Source: GCA-003244245 sp963822695
GTDB taxonomy: Bacteria > Actinomycetota > Actinomycetes > Mycobacteriales > Pseudonocardiaceae
DNA: 64,000 bases
NCBI GenBank assembly: GCA_963822695.1
Contig: CAWGJH010000026.1
Location: 65,704-129,703, forward strand
Direction: 5' to 3'
Below the pieces are notes generated by a model. That model searched no databases and was not told the DNA's origin. It was given only the letters and a program-made list of their open reading frames with translations. The position numbers and the translations under genes are program-made. The stretch's first letter is position 1. Each line of letters begins with the position of its first letter. Below, in pieces: positions 27,651-36,300 of the stretch.

Positions 27651-28225
27651 ACCTGGTGCTCCTGGGCCTGGCCGCCGCTCGCCCGTCCGGTGAGCTGGCC
27701 GCGCATACGGCATTGGCCTTCGCCGGCTACGTCACCGGCGCCGCCCTCGGCACCCGGATCGCCGGGCCGCCACGTCCACGCGAGCAGACCTGGCCCGTCG
27801 CTGTCACGATGACACTGGTGGTGGAGCTCGCGGTGATGGGCGGGTTCAGCACCGGATGGGAGCTCGCCCACGCCCAACCGACCGGTGGCCCACAACTGGT
27901 TCCGCTCGCGCTCGCCACGCTGGGCATGGGACTCCACAGCGCCGCGGTGCGCGGTCTCGACACGACGGTGTCCACCACCTCTCTCACCGGCACCCTCACC
28001 GGAGTAATCGCCTCTCTCGTCACCCAGCCGCGATCCCGCCATCTCGATCACCGCGGCGTCGCGGTGCTCACCACCGTGGCCCTCGGCGCCGCCGTCGGCG
28101 AAGTCCTCACCCTCACCGCCCCGGCCCTCTTGCCCGCACTGCCATCCGCCATCCTCACCATCCTCATCACCACGGCCGCCTATCACCACACCCCGCAGAC
28201 GGGAACGGCACGTTCGCGTCCCTAG
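27648..28225 (+). pseudogene. DUF1275 (YoaK-type) protein, C-terminal part fused to the dehydrogenase remnant
   Basis: In frame with the dehydrogenase remnant, the sequence changes to NLVLLGLAAARPSGELAA and then membrane helices (FAGYVTGAALGTRIAG, MTLVVELAVMGGFSTGW). The family segment LATLGMGLHSAAVRGLDTTVSTTSLTGTLTG follows. The N-terminal third of DUF1275, including the TGN helix, is missing. It is a second DUF1275 relative in the window but is not a copy of the gene at 21.1 kb. Confidence 0.78.
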
Positions 28226-28264
28226 GCTCTCCGGCGGCCTCTCAATGCCCAGTCGCGAAGACCC

Positions 28265-29452
28265 TCAGGCGACCCCGAATGGCGGTGTGGTCGTGGGCTG
28301 GAAGAGGTACCCGCGGTGGCTGCCATGTGCGGTACGGATCGCGACGGTGATCCACGCGGCCACGAGCAGGAGGTAGAGCACGACGGAGGCGAGGGTGAAC
28401 AGTTCGGCGTGGGTCCGCGCTGATAGAGCGCTGGTGCCGGTGACGACCGTGCCGACGGGGAAGGTGAAGCTCCACCAGGTCAGGGAGAACGGCAGCTTCT
28501 GCCGGGCGGTGCGCAGGGTGAGCGCCGCAGCGAGCACCATCCACACCGCGGCGAAACCCCATGTGGGCACGCCGTAGAACAGGCCGGAAGCGGATGCGGC
28601 CTGGCCGAGGGGCGCGGGCAGGACACCGGCGGCGTCGCCCGCGAGCAGGTTCGTGGCGGTGATCGATTGCCCGAGCGGGCCGAGGACGATCCACACCGTC
28701 GGTACACTCGCCGCGGCCCCGGTCTTGTGCTGCACCAGCCGCTGCCAGACCTGCGGGACGATGAACAGAGTCGCGAACAAGCTGATGCCGAACATCGCGT
28801 AGCAGGCCATCAGCATCCCGAGGCGGAGCTGACCCTCGGGCAAGTGCGGGATAAGCAGGGCGCCCTCAGCCGCGGAGACCATCGGTGGCACGACGGGCAT
28901 GAGCCAACCGGCGTCGGCGCTGTCGGGCTTGATGTCGTGGGTGGTCATCATCCGGAACGGGATCCAGACGGTGGTGATCAGTCCGAGGGCGGTGCCAGCA
29001 ATCCAGAGGGCCCAGTTGACGGTCAGCGCGGGGGTGAGGCCGATCCAGTCCTTGCCCAGCAGCAGGGTCCCGTCGCCAACGGTCATCAGTGCCATCGGCG
29101 GGGCGCCCCAGAACTGCGCCATCACCGGGTCGTGGGCGTAGCCCTTGGCGGTCTCGCGGTGCCGGGTCCAGTGCACTGTCCATGCCCCGCTGAGCGCGAC
29201 AAGCATGAGTGCGGCGAAGGCCCAGACGGTGGTGGCGGCGGTGCGGAAACCGGGAAACTGGACCGGCAGGATGGCGGCGGCGTTGGCGACGATGCCGGTG
29301 CCCATGATGGAGGCGAACCAGTTCGGGCTCAGGTTCGCGAACAGGTCGGACGGGTGGCACAGGTCGCGCAAGGGACCACGCCGTCGCGATCCGCGGCGGG
29401 CGTGGGGCGGATGCGATCCAGGCGGGTCAGCGGTGGTGATCGTCCTCGTCAT
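28265..29452 (-). CDS. TDT-family transporter (tellurite/C4-dicarboxylate/SLAC1 type)
   Basis: The 395-residue protein has a basic Pro/Arg-rich N-terminal tail, then NLSPNWFASIMGTGIVANAA, which is the typical first helix of the family, and about ten hydrophobic helices in total. The conserved TWGFAAVWMVL and LTWWSFTFPVGTVV segments are present. Members export sulfite or move malate or other small acids and anions; the substrate here is unknown. It lies 80 bases downstream of the aquaporin gene on the same strand, so the two could be cotranscribed. Confidence 0.85.
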   Translation of the reverse strand: MTRTITTADPPGSHPPHARRGSRRRGPLRDLCHPSDLFANLSPNWFASIMGTGIVANAAAILPVQFPGFRTAATTVWAFAALMLVALSGAWTVHWTRHRETAKGYAHDPVMAQFWGAPPMALMTVGDGTLLLGKDWIGLTPALTVNWALWIAGTALGLITTVWIPFRMMTTHDIKPDSADAGWLMPVVPPMVSAAEGALLIPHLPEGQLRLGMLMACYAMFGISLFATLFIVPQVWQRLVQHKTGAAASVPTVWIVLGPLGQSITATNLLAGDAAGVLPAPLGQAASASGLFYGVPTWGFAAVWMVLAAALTLRTARQKLPFSLTWWSFTFPVGTVVTGTSALSARTHAELFTLASVVLYLLLVAAWITVAIRTAHGSHRGYLFQPTTTPPFGVA

Positions 29453-29531
29453 GGTCCCGCTCCTCCATGATGCTGAGGATGCGTCGATCAGCCGCTGGAG
29501 TGTCCGGCTGGGTTGAACGTCCCCGGGTGGG

Positions 29532-30245
29532 TCATTTGTCGTCGGGGTTGAGGGTGAGGAAGACGAGTCCGGCGGTGGCGCCGGCGACGATCTGGGCCAC
29601 GAGGTAGGCCCAGAGCGTGGGCCAGGCGAACAGGCCGATGGCAGCGCCGCCGAGGGCCACCGCCGGGTTGAACACGCCCCCGGAGATGGCGCCGACGGCG
29701 ATCGCGCCGGTCACCACGGTGAAGCCGATGGCCAGCCCGTAAAACGAGTTGTTGGGGTGGTCTTTGCTGGTGGCGACGTTGAGCACGACGTAGCACAGGG
29801 CGAAGGTGAACAGCAGCTCCGCGACGAGGGCGGCGGTGAGCAGGTGCCCGGACAGGGTCAGGGTGTGGACCTGTGCGGGGTGGATCACCCAGCGGGCCAG
29901 CACCATCGCGAGCAGGCCGCCCACGAGCTGGGCGATCCAGTATCCGAGGGCGTCGGGGAGGGCGATGCGGCCGCGGACCAGCGCGGCGAGGGTCACCGCG
30001 GGGTTGTAGTGGCCACCGGAGATGTGCCCCCCGGCGTAGATCATCACCATCAGGGCGGCGCCGATGGCCAGCGGGGCCAACGCGCTGGCGCTGAGCACGC
30101 TAGCGGCGATGGTGAACAGGAAGATGAACGTCCCGATGAGCTCCACGGCGTACTTCCGGCCCGCGGTAGCGGCCGCGGGAGCAACCACTTCCGCGGCTAC
30201 CGGGGAGGCTTCGGGAGCAGCATCGGTGTGCGTGATGAGGTCCAT
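29532..30245 (-). CDS. aquaporin / MIP-family channel
   Basis: From the ATG at 30245 (MDLITHTDAAPEASP) the product is 237 residues; a TTG 15 codons upstream is less likely. After an Ala-rich tail come six membrane helices and the two re-entrant loops with NPA motifs, HISGGHYNPAVTLAAL and GAISGGVFNPAVALGG. The Arg that usually follows the second NPA box is replaced (NPAVAL), which may widen the selectivity filter. It would pass water, glycerol or other small neutral molecules. A GGAGG site precedes the start at short spacing. Confidence 0.9.
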   Translation of the reverse strand: MDLITHTDAAPEASPVAAEVVAPAAATAGRKYAVELIGTFIFLFTIAASVLSASALAPLAIGAALMVMIYAGGHISGGHYNPAVTLAALVRGRIALPDALGYWIAQLVGGLLAMVLARWVIHPAQVHTLTLSGHLLTAALVAELLFTFALCYVVLNVATSKDHPNNSFYGLAIGFTVVTGAIAVGAISGGVFNPAVALGGAAIGLFAWPTLWAYLVAQIVAGATAGLVFLTLNPDDK

Positions 30246-30616
30246 GACCTCCACAGTGGTGTCCCAACGGGCATCTGTCGTCAGGGCCAACGCCCATCTG
30301 CGCTGCCGGCCGGCTGGACTTTGTGCCTACCCACCAGCTGCAACACGCCTCCGTGCCGCTACCGCAGCGAAGGCCTACCCGAGGTTCGACTCGATACGCC
30401 GGAGCGTGCCGCGTGACTGCCGACGATACGGGATCAGTGACGAGCAGGGTCTCACTAATCCTGGATTCACCGGCTGGCTTTAGGTGATCATTTTGGGTTG
30501 GATCCGGTGTTGTGGATCATGGTGTGTAGTCGCGGGTGTGTGAATGCTGCTGGTCTGTCCCGCTTTTCCACTGTGGTTGCTCTAGTCGGGTCTGATGGGG
30601 CGGGTATTTGTGCTGG
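30246..30616. other. no gene recognised
   Basis: About 370 bases upstream of the aquaporin gene, with a possible faint resemblance at 30265-30310 to the dispersed repeat at 6888 (TCGTCAGGGCCAACGCCCATC). No gene. Confidence 0.3.
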
Positions 30617-30800
30617 TCAGGCTGCGCGTGGTGGTGCGTTGGCGGTGGTGAACAAGCCGGTGAAGGCATCTCGATGCGGCCAGTTGAGCGGTAAGTGGAG
30701 GGTGATTCGGCAGGATCGTCGGGCGATCCGGGCGGCCACGGTGATCAGGTGGCGGCTGTTGTGGGTGCCGAAAATGCCATCCATAGGTTGTGACCTGCTA
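30617..30800 (-). pseudogene. transposase C-terminal fragment (IS1380-like)
   Basis: The minus-strand frame contains ITVAARIARRSCRITLHLPLNWPHRDAFTGLFTTANAPP. This resembles the end of IS1380-type transposases (a basic helix, then LPxxWPWxxxFxxLF). The catalytic part is absent. Confidence 0.42.
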
Positions 30801-30855
30801 GTTCTTTGACCCCCTGAGGTCAACCAGCCGCCCGGGTAAACCAAGATGTCCCGTC

Positions 30856-31838
30856 GTGTTGCTGCGACTGCCCTACCTCGTCCTCACCGGCATGGTCACC
30901 CTCCTCCGGTTACTGCCGATGAGCAGCACCGACAAAAACATCGAGATTCTGGCGCTACGCCACCAACTCACCGTCCTGCAGCACCAGATCGACAAATCAC
31001 GCTTTACGCCACCCGACCGGGCGTTCCTCTCCGCCCTGCTTCACCGCCTATCCCGGCCCACGCTGCGCAGCATTCACCTGATCGCCTCCCCCGACACCAT
31101 CTTGCGCTGGCACCGCGACCTGCTGCGCCGCCACCACGCCCGGGATCCCACCCCAAACGGCCGGGACGACCGCCCACCATCCGCAGCATCCGTTCGCTTG
31201 TCCTCCGTCTGGCTCGCGACAACCCCAGCTGGGGTTACCGACGCGTCCACGGCGAGCTCGCGACTCTGGGAATCACAGTAGCCCCTTCCACGGTCTGGGA
31301 GATACTCAAGATCAACGGCATCGAACCCGCGCCCCACCGCGACCACCTGACGTGGGCCACCTTCCTGCGTAGTCAGGCACAAGCAATCCTCGCCGCCGAC
31401 TTCTTTGCAGTCAGGACACTAACCGGAACGCGACTGTACGTTCTTGCCATCATCGAGCACGCCACTCGCCGTGTCCGCATCCTTGGCGCCACCGCCCATC
31501 CCACCGCTGCCTGGACCACGCAGATGGCCAGAAACCTCGTCATGGATCTCCACGAGGTCAGCACCACCCTGAAGTACCTGATCCGGGACCGCGACAGCAA
31601 ATACACAGCTGCCTTCGATGCCGTTTTGTCCGACAGTGGATCGCGATCATTAAGACAGCAATCCAGGTACTACGAATGAACGCGATCATAGAACACTAGA
31701 TCCGAATATGCCGAGCCGAACTCCTCGACCGCACGCTCATCGTGAACCAAGCCCACCTGCTGCACGCGTTACGCGAATATGAAACGTTCTACAACGAACA
31801 CCGGCCCCACCACGCGCTACTAATGGGCAGTCTCTAAG
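30856..31838 (+). pseudogene. integrase-core (rve) transposase, multiply broken
   Basis: The start at 30856 gives MLLRLPYLVLTGMVTLLRLLP and DKNIEILALRHQLTVLQHQI. The frame changes near 31150 to RSLVLRLARDNPSWGYRRVHGELATLGI and the catalytic stretches ILAADFFAVRTL and YLIRDRDSKYTAAFDAVL. After about 31630 a second frame change and an in-frame TAG intervene before the terminal AELLDRTLIVNQAHLLHAL and YNEHRPHHALL. All family landmarks are present but at least two frameshifts and one nonsense codon inactivate it. Related fragments occur at 49.0 and 52.5 kb. Confidence 0.85.
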
Positions 31839-31941
31839 GAGGCGACGCCTCGGACCGCCGAGGTGGTGGCTGGGTTGGTGGGTGACGTGGCGGCTGGGTG
31901 AGGCCAGGGTGGTGAGGTTGGCGCCGTCTCTGGGGGTGGCC

Positions 31942-32350
31942 GTGGCGACTCGTGTTGTGACTGTGAACGACATCCTTGATGGGCACGTCGGTCTGGATCT
32001 GGAGTGTTTCGATCGGATCTACCTCAACGGTTGGGTACCGACCCTGCAGGTGCCTGGGCAGGTGGTCAGTTTTCTGACCCGGCATTTGGGGTTCCTGATC
32101 ACGTCTCCGGCGATCTTGGAGCGGATCGGGTTGCGGTTTCGTAAGGCGGTCGCGGAGTTCGCCGCTGACAACGGCATCCCGGTGGTTCGCTTCGCGAAGG
32201 GGCAGCGGAAGTTGGAGGTGATGCGCCCGTACCTGGACCGACTGGCCCGAGAGGGACGGACTGGGGTGGCCGCGGTCGGGGTGGCTCAGGAGTTCCAGCG
32301 GGTGTTCACCGGCACCACGTATCACTTCGAGCTCTTGCCGGTAATCACCT
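31942..32350 (+). pseudogene. conserved actinobacterial protein of unknown function, N-terminal part
   Basis: From a GTG at 31942 the frame reads ATRVVTVNDILDGHVGLDLECFDRIYLNG, then VPGQVVSFLTRHLG, RFRKAVAEFAADNGIPVVRFAKGQRK and VAAVGVAQEFQRVFTGTT. The family is widespread in actinobacteria, often near mobile DNA, and normally runs for several hundred residues. Here unrelated sequence replaces it after about 32335. Function unknown. Confidence 0.58.
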
Positions 32351-32428
32351 GTACGCGATGGTTGTCACTGAGTTTGTCACTCCCGCCACCCGCAAGTGAT
32401 CAACATTGTGATAGGGCTTGCGAGCAGA

Positions 32429-32489
32429 TGCACGTGCATTGACGACCACATGGGCACGCGTTACCCTCCCTAATGCACGTTCAGGTGCA
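32429..32489 (+). promoter_or_regulatory. TGCACGTGCA boxes upstream of a DUF397-like start
   Basis: A perfect palindrome TGCACGTGCA lies at 32429-32438 and an imperfect relative TGCACGTTCAGGTGCA at 32474-32489, ahead of the ATG at 32517. The same boxes precede the DUF397 gene at 45.5 kb. Probably binding sites of an XRE-type regulator of the kind that accompanies DUF397 genes. Confidence 0.5.
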
Positions 32490-32516
32490 CCCACTTGAGG
32501 GGAGGGGGTAGCTCTA

Positions 32517-32680
32517 TGTCACAGTTAGTTCACGATGGCATGTCGGCCGCGGGTCTTGCCCGAGGTGGCACGAGGCGGCCCGGGCACTCCCCTGAGGACA
32601 CTCTCACCCGCTGTCGTCGGGTCCTCGGCATTAGGACGTGCATAGGGACCGTCGCCCGGGTATCCAGGGGGAGGTGGTAA
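32517..32680 (+). pseudogene. DUF397 gene start with lost body
   Basis: The ATG at 32517 follows a GGGGAGGGGG site and reads MSQLVHDGMSAAGLARGG, close to MSESVRDGVSAVDRAG of the DUF397 gene at 45.5 kb. The family core (WRKSxxSG.NCVE) does not follow. I read it as a promoter-plus-start remnant. The rest of the stretch to 32880 has no gene. Confidence 0.35.
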
Positions 32681-32880
32681 CCGGGCGACGGCCAGGATGC
32701 CAGCTTCCTGGGGGTTATCCGCTGGCGCCATCGGCGAACCGAGTGCCCATGCGGACACCCAACAATCCGTTGGACCGGCTGATGTCCTGTGGAGCCGGGT
32801 CGTACGGAGACTTCGCCGATAGCATCAGTGTGCGCTGATGCCCTGCTGTTGGCAACCGCCGATGCGGACTACCGCTGGAT

Positions 32881-33021
32881 GGCACTGTCAAGTTAGCGCC
32901 GAAGAAGATCGAGTACGCTTTTCCCGTCGCAAGGAATAGTGGTTATCTATCGAGTTGAGCTACTACATCTTGCGTGCGCTGAAGCAAAGTTGATCATGAT
33001 CATGGTTAACTTGACAGTGCC
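32881..33021. mobile_element. MITE-like element, copy 1 (141 bp)
   Basis: Bounded by perfect 15-base inverted repeats, GGCACTGTCAAGTTA and TAACTTGACAGTGCC. The interior includes GATCATGATCATGG and GTGGTTATCTATCGAGT. The reverse complement aligns along nearly its whole length with 44531-44687. It has no coding capacity and no target-site duplication is evident. Confidence 0.75.
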
Positions 33022-33196
33022 CATTTTGCCGCAGTGATCAGGGACAATGCGGTGACTGTGAGAGACGTTGACGAGGCGGAACCCACGGGATGTCGCACAC
33101 CCGACCCCCTCACCGACGCGATCACCTTGTCCTGCTCGTGAGAACGTTCTCCTCCGTACCCCCAGCACGGGACTCAGCGAAGGAGACCAATCACAG

Positions 33197-33769
33197 ATGC
33201 GTATCCACAGCGTGGCTGGCGTACTCGCCGCCGCTGCCGCCGCCGGGGGGTTGCTCGCCGGCTGCGGCAGCAAGACCCCCACCAGCCCCGCCACCCCACC
33301 ACCACCGGCCGTGAGCGGCGCCCCGGCTACCGAGCAGCAGCAGCACAACCAAGCTGATGTCGTCTTCCTCCAGAACATGATCCCCCACCATGCCCAAGCC
33401 ATCACGATGTCCCAGATGGCCCGCACCCAGGCGAGCTCATCACAGGTGAAGGATCTCGCCGCCCGGATCGAGTCTGAGCAGGGCGCGCAGATCCAGCAGA
33501 TGAGCGAGTTGCTCACCGCGTGGGGCGCCCCGACTCCGGCCACCACCGGCGCCACGGGGCACGGTCAGACGCCCGGGATGACGAGCAGCGCCGGGTTCGA
33601 CCGACTGTTCCTCCAGATGATGATCGTCCACCACCAAGGCGCGGTCACCATGTCCCAGACCGAACTGGCCCAGGGCACCAACTCCACCACCCGCAATCTC
33701 GCCCAACAGATCATCAGCGCGCAGCAAGCCGAGATCAGCGAGATGCAGACCCTGCTCCAGGTGATCTGA
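33197..33769 (+). CDS. DUF305 lipoprotein
   Basis: The 190-residue protein starts at the ATG at 33197 after an AAGGAG site. An N-terminal lipoprotein signal ends in GGLLAGC (lipobox Cys at about residue 25), followed by a Pro-rich linker. The DUF305 ferritin-like helical core has two His-rich repeats, FLQNMIPHHAQAITMSQMA and FLQMMIVHHQGAVTMSQTE, with the paired histidines and methionines thought to bind metal, often copper. It would be anchored outside the membrane. A hairpin follows the stop. Confidence 0.92.
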   Translation: MRIHSVAGVLAAAAAAGGLLAGCGSKTPTSPATPPPPAVSGAPATEQQQHNQADVVFLQNMIPHHAQAITMSQMARTQASSSQVKDLAARIESEQGAQIQQMSELLTAWGAPTPATTGATGHGQTPGMTSSAGFDRLFLQMMIVHHQGAVTMSQTELAQGTNSTTRNLAQQIISAQQAEISEMQTLLQVI

Positions 33770-33781
33770 CCAGGACAGCCG

Positions 33782-33824
33782 AGCGGGTGGGCCACGCCAG
33801 CAACACCATCGCGGCCCACCCGCT
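33782..33824 (+). terminator. hairpin after DUF305 gene
   Basis: AGCGGGTGGGCC pairs perfectly with GGCCCACCCGCT across a 19-base loop, 12 bases after the stop codon. No T tract. Confidence 0.68.
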
Positions 33825-34022
33825 GACGGCTTCGATGCTGGCCACCCCAGCGGCGGCCACTCCGAGCCGGGTGCGCTCGCCGACCAGGGGCGGCTCTCTC
33901 AGGGGTCGGAGTGATCGGGTCTGTGGGTGCGCCTGCGTGGCTCGGGTCATCACCGTGCGCTGCCCCTCACCCGTTCGCTTGCCTATGCTGATCTGTCCGT
34001 GACCACGACGTGAGGTGTAGCC

Positions 34023-34223
34023 GTGGGTACCAGCAACGGCAGCGGCGAGGTGAAGGCCTTCACCGTGGTTGTTACCACGCAGGAGTAGTACTGCCTCTGG
34101 GAGACCGGCAAGCCGCTGCCCGCGGGGTGGCGCGCCATCGAGGTGACCGGCACCAAGGAAGAATGCGCCGATTACGCCGGTCGGAAGATCCGGGAGCAGT
34201 GGGAACAGGCGAGGAGGTCGTAA
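34023..34223 (+). pseudogene. MbtH-like protein interrupted by an amber codon
   Basis: The frame from GTG 34023 reads VGTSNGSGEVKAFTVVVTTQE, then TAG at 34086-34088, then YCLWETGKPLPAGWRAIEVTG and a normal MbtH end (EECADYAGRKIREQW) to the TAA at 34221. The TAG stands where the family has Gln or Glu before YSLW, so one substitution explains it. MbtH proteins assist adenylation domains of peptide synthetases; none is nearby. The 66-codon length is typical. Confidence 0.8.
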
Positions 34224-34866
34224 CGGTCACGCCATCCTGCGTTCCGTCGCCGCCTTTCGCTCGCCGCCCGGGCGGGGGTTGGCCGCCGGGTTGGAGGGAG
34301 AGCGGGACACGGTGGGGGAGTTACGCGGCCACCTGTTGATCGTCGGGTGTCGCTTCCGCGGGGGTGTGGGTGACGCCGGGGTACCAGCGGCAGAGGGTGT
34401 CGGCGAGGTCGCCGGTGAGGTCGAGCCTCCCGACCAGTTGATCACATCTGTGAATAGGCGAGGCTGATGGGGTGTCGCTCGATCTGGTCGCCTTCCCTGA
34501 GACCCGTGATCAGAGCACGCGGACGGTCTGTGGACTTCCTCGCCGGAGCTCCATCGTCACGCTGGCACGTCCTTGACCACCCCGGACAGCGGCATACCTG
34601 TGTCCGGGTAACCCGTGGTTGCCAGTAGCCGGTCGGTTCCGTGGCTCCACGCTCAACAGCTGTGGCCCGCGCGGCTTGACAGCTCCCGGCTGCGGGTGTT
34701 AGAAAATGCGCCGACAACAACGGTGGGCAGTCTGAGAAGCGCTCGCATGAGGCGGCGCAAAGGCAGGTGCACAGGAGAACGCAGGAGGTTGAGGAACGGT
34801 CTCGGTGGAGGTGGTCGCTGCGATATTTCGGCGTACATCGGAATCAGGACAAGTTCATCCCTTCCC
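34224..34866. other. no gene recognised
   Basis: About 640 bases with only short biased open frames. A minus-strand frame around 34340-34445 (LVGRLDLTGDLADTLCRWYPG) looks protein-like but has no start or family. Confidence 0.35.
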
Positions 34867-34897
34867 AGGGGCCCGACCATTCGGTCGGGCCCCTTTC
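34867..34897 (+). terminator. strong intrinsic terminator
   Basis: AGGGGCCCGACC and GGTCGGGCCCCT form a perfect 12-base stem with the tetraloop ATTC, followed by TTTCC. No complete gene ends directly before it, so it may be left from a lost transcript. Confidence 0.85.
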
Positions 34898-34904
34898 CTG
34901 TGCC

Positions 34905-35085
34905 TGACGTCAGCTACCCGGACAACAACGAGAAGTTCGGCCGCTCCGGCAACGACACCGCCCCCGGCCCGTTCCCCCAGTCCACCTCGTCGCCTTGGGC
35001 GAGTGCGGCACCCACGCCGTCGTCGACGCCGTGCTAGGACCGGTCACCACCGATGAGAGATCCGCACTGTCACCACGGGGCTAAG
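34905..35085 (+). pseudogene. IS4-family transposase internal fragment
   Basis: DVSYPDNNEKFGRSGNDTAPGPFPQ is followed in a neighbouring frame by VHLVALGECGTHAVVDAVLG and TTDERSALS. This is the pattern around the first catalytic Asp region of IS4-type transposases (FGRPG..., LVALAECGTHAIVDA). One missing base near 34978 separates the frames. Both ends of the gene are gone. Confidence 0.5.
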
Positions 35086-35829
35086 CCGTGAGCAGCGAAC
35101 CCGCGAGCACCGCCAAGTGCGACGAGCCCACTCCCACCAGCCGACGGAGGGGGCTAATCAACGTGCGGCAAGATCGCGCACGGGTGATGGCGGACCTCCC
35201 GAGCCCGTCCGACTCCACGCACAACCACCGACCTCGAGCAGTCCGACGGATCACTCCCAGGACCACAGCAGCATCAAGCATCGAGTCAGAGCACCCCGGC
35301 ACCGGCGGGCACATCCTCACCCTCAACCAGCAGCCGGGACTCGACACGTGGCCACTCTGCGTTGCTGCCGAATTTGCCTCTATGGGAGCTGACGCCGCCT
35401 GCGGCGGCGCGGACGTGGCGAGTTATATCGTCCTTCTCGCCTGCCCGCCGGGCCGATCCCGTTCGCTGCGCGCGGCCTGCTGACCGTGCTCGCGCGGACC
35501 GGCTCGGCGGGCGTACGTGGTCACCAGTTGCTGGCAGTGCCCACCGCAAGCGGCCGGATTGGGGGGACCGTGTCCAGCACGCTGGCAGTGCATGCAGGCA
35601 CCGGCAGCGAAGATGTCATCCTCGGTGCCTCGGTGGATCGTCCACGCCGGGGCGTCGCCTATAGAGACCGCTGCGCGATGGCCTGCGGCCGGTTTTGGCA
35701 CCGCCGCCCTGATGAGATCAGCGGCCGGGACGAGGAGGAGCCCCCCGACCAGATGGAAGCAGGCACCGGCCCAGGCACCGGCCCAGGGTGGGAAGCACCA
35801 TAAACAGCCACCATCCCCGTCTGCGGTGG
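35086..35829. other. no gene recognised
   Basis: About 740 bases. Frames on both strands are long but biased; none has a recognisable domain. The minus-strand frame here is continuous with the kinase remnant next door but loses homology after its HAMP-like start. Confidence 0.35.
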
Positions 35830-36300
35830 CCCGTCGCATCGAGAGGTCCTCGAGCGGGCGTGCCAGCCGCCGGGCCTTACGGCGGGCGACCAACCAGACC
35901 GCACTGATGGCCAGGCCGCTCAGGCTGAGCATGGCCAGCCACACCAGCGCAACCTGCCGGTAGATCGCGGCGCGCGGGCTAGCGGCCCGCGCGGCACCGA
36001 TCACATCGCTGTCGTGGGTCACCGGTACGGCCACGACTAGATCACCGTTGAAGTCCCTGGTGTTGATCTCACCGTCGCGTAGGGCGTGATAAACCGCTTG
36101 GTCCCCGCCTTCGGGCCCGGTGCCCAGGATGCGATGGCCGCGATTCACATAGACCGCGCGGTGGGTCCCGTCCTTGGGTTCGTGAAGCTTGGTCGGCGTG
36201 GTGCCGCGGAGCACGTCCGGCGTGACCGCCGCCGCGCCGTCGGCCACTCGCAGCAGGCTTACTCGCTCGTCGTTCAGCGCATACTTCAGCGCGCCAGCGG
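35830..36300 (-). pseudogene. sensor histidine kinase, sensor and membrane part only
   Basis: The minus frame encodes an extracytoplasmic sensor stretch (YALNDERVSLLRVADG, VYVNRGHRILGTGPEGG, DLVVAVPVTHDSDVIGAARAA). A membrane helix follows (VALVWLAMLSLSGLAISAVWLVA), then a HAMP-like beginning, RRKARRLARPLEDL. The histidine and ATPase domains are missing. Its 5' end runs directly into the STAND NTPase remnant upstream, so this is a junction of two genes. Confidence 0.6.
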
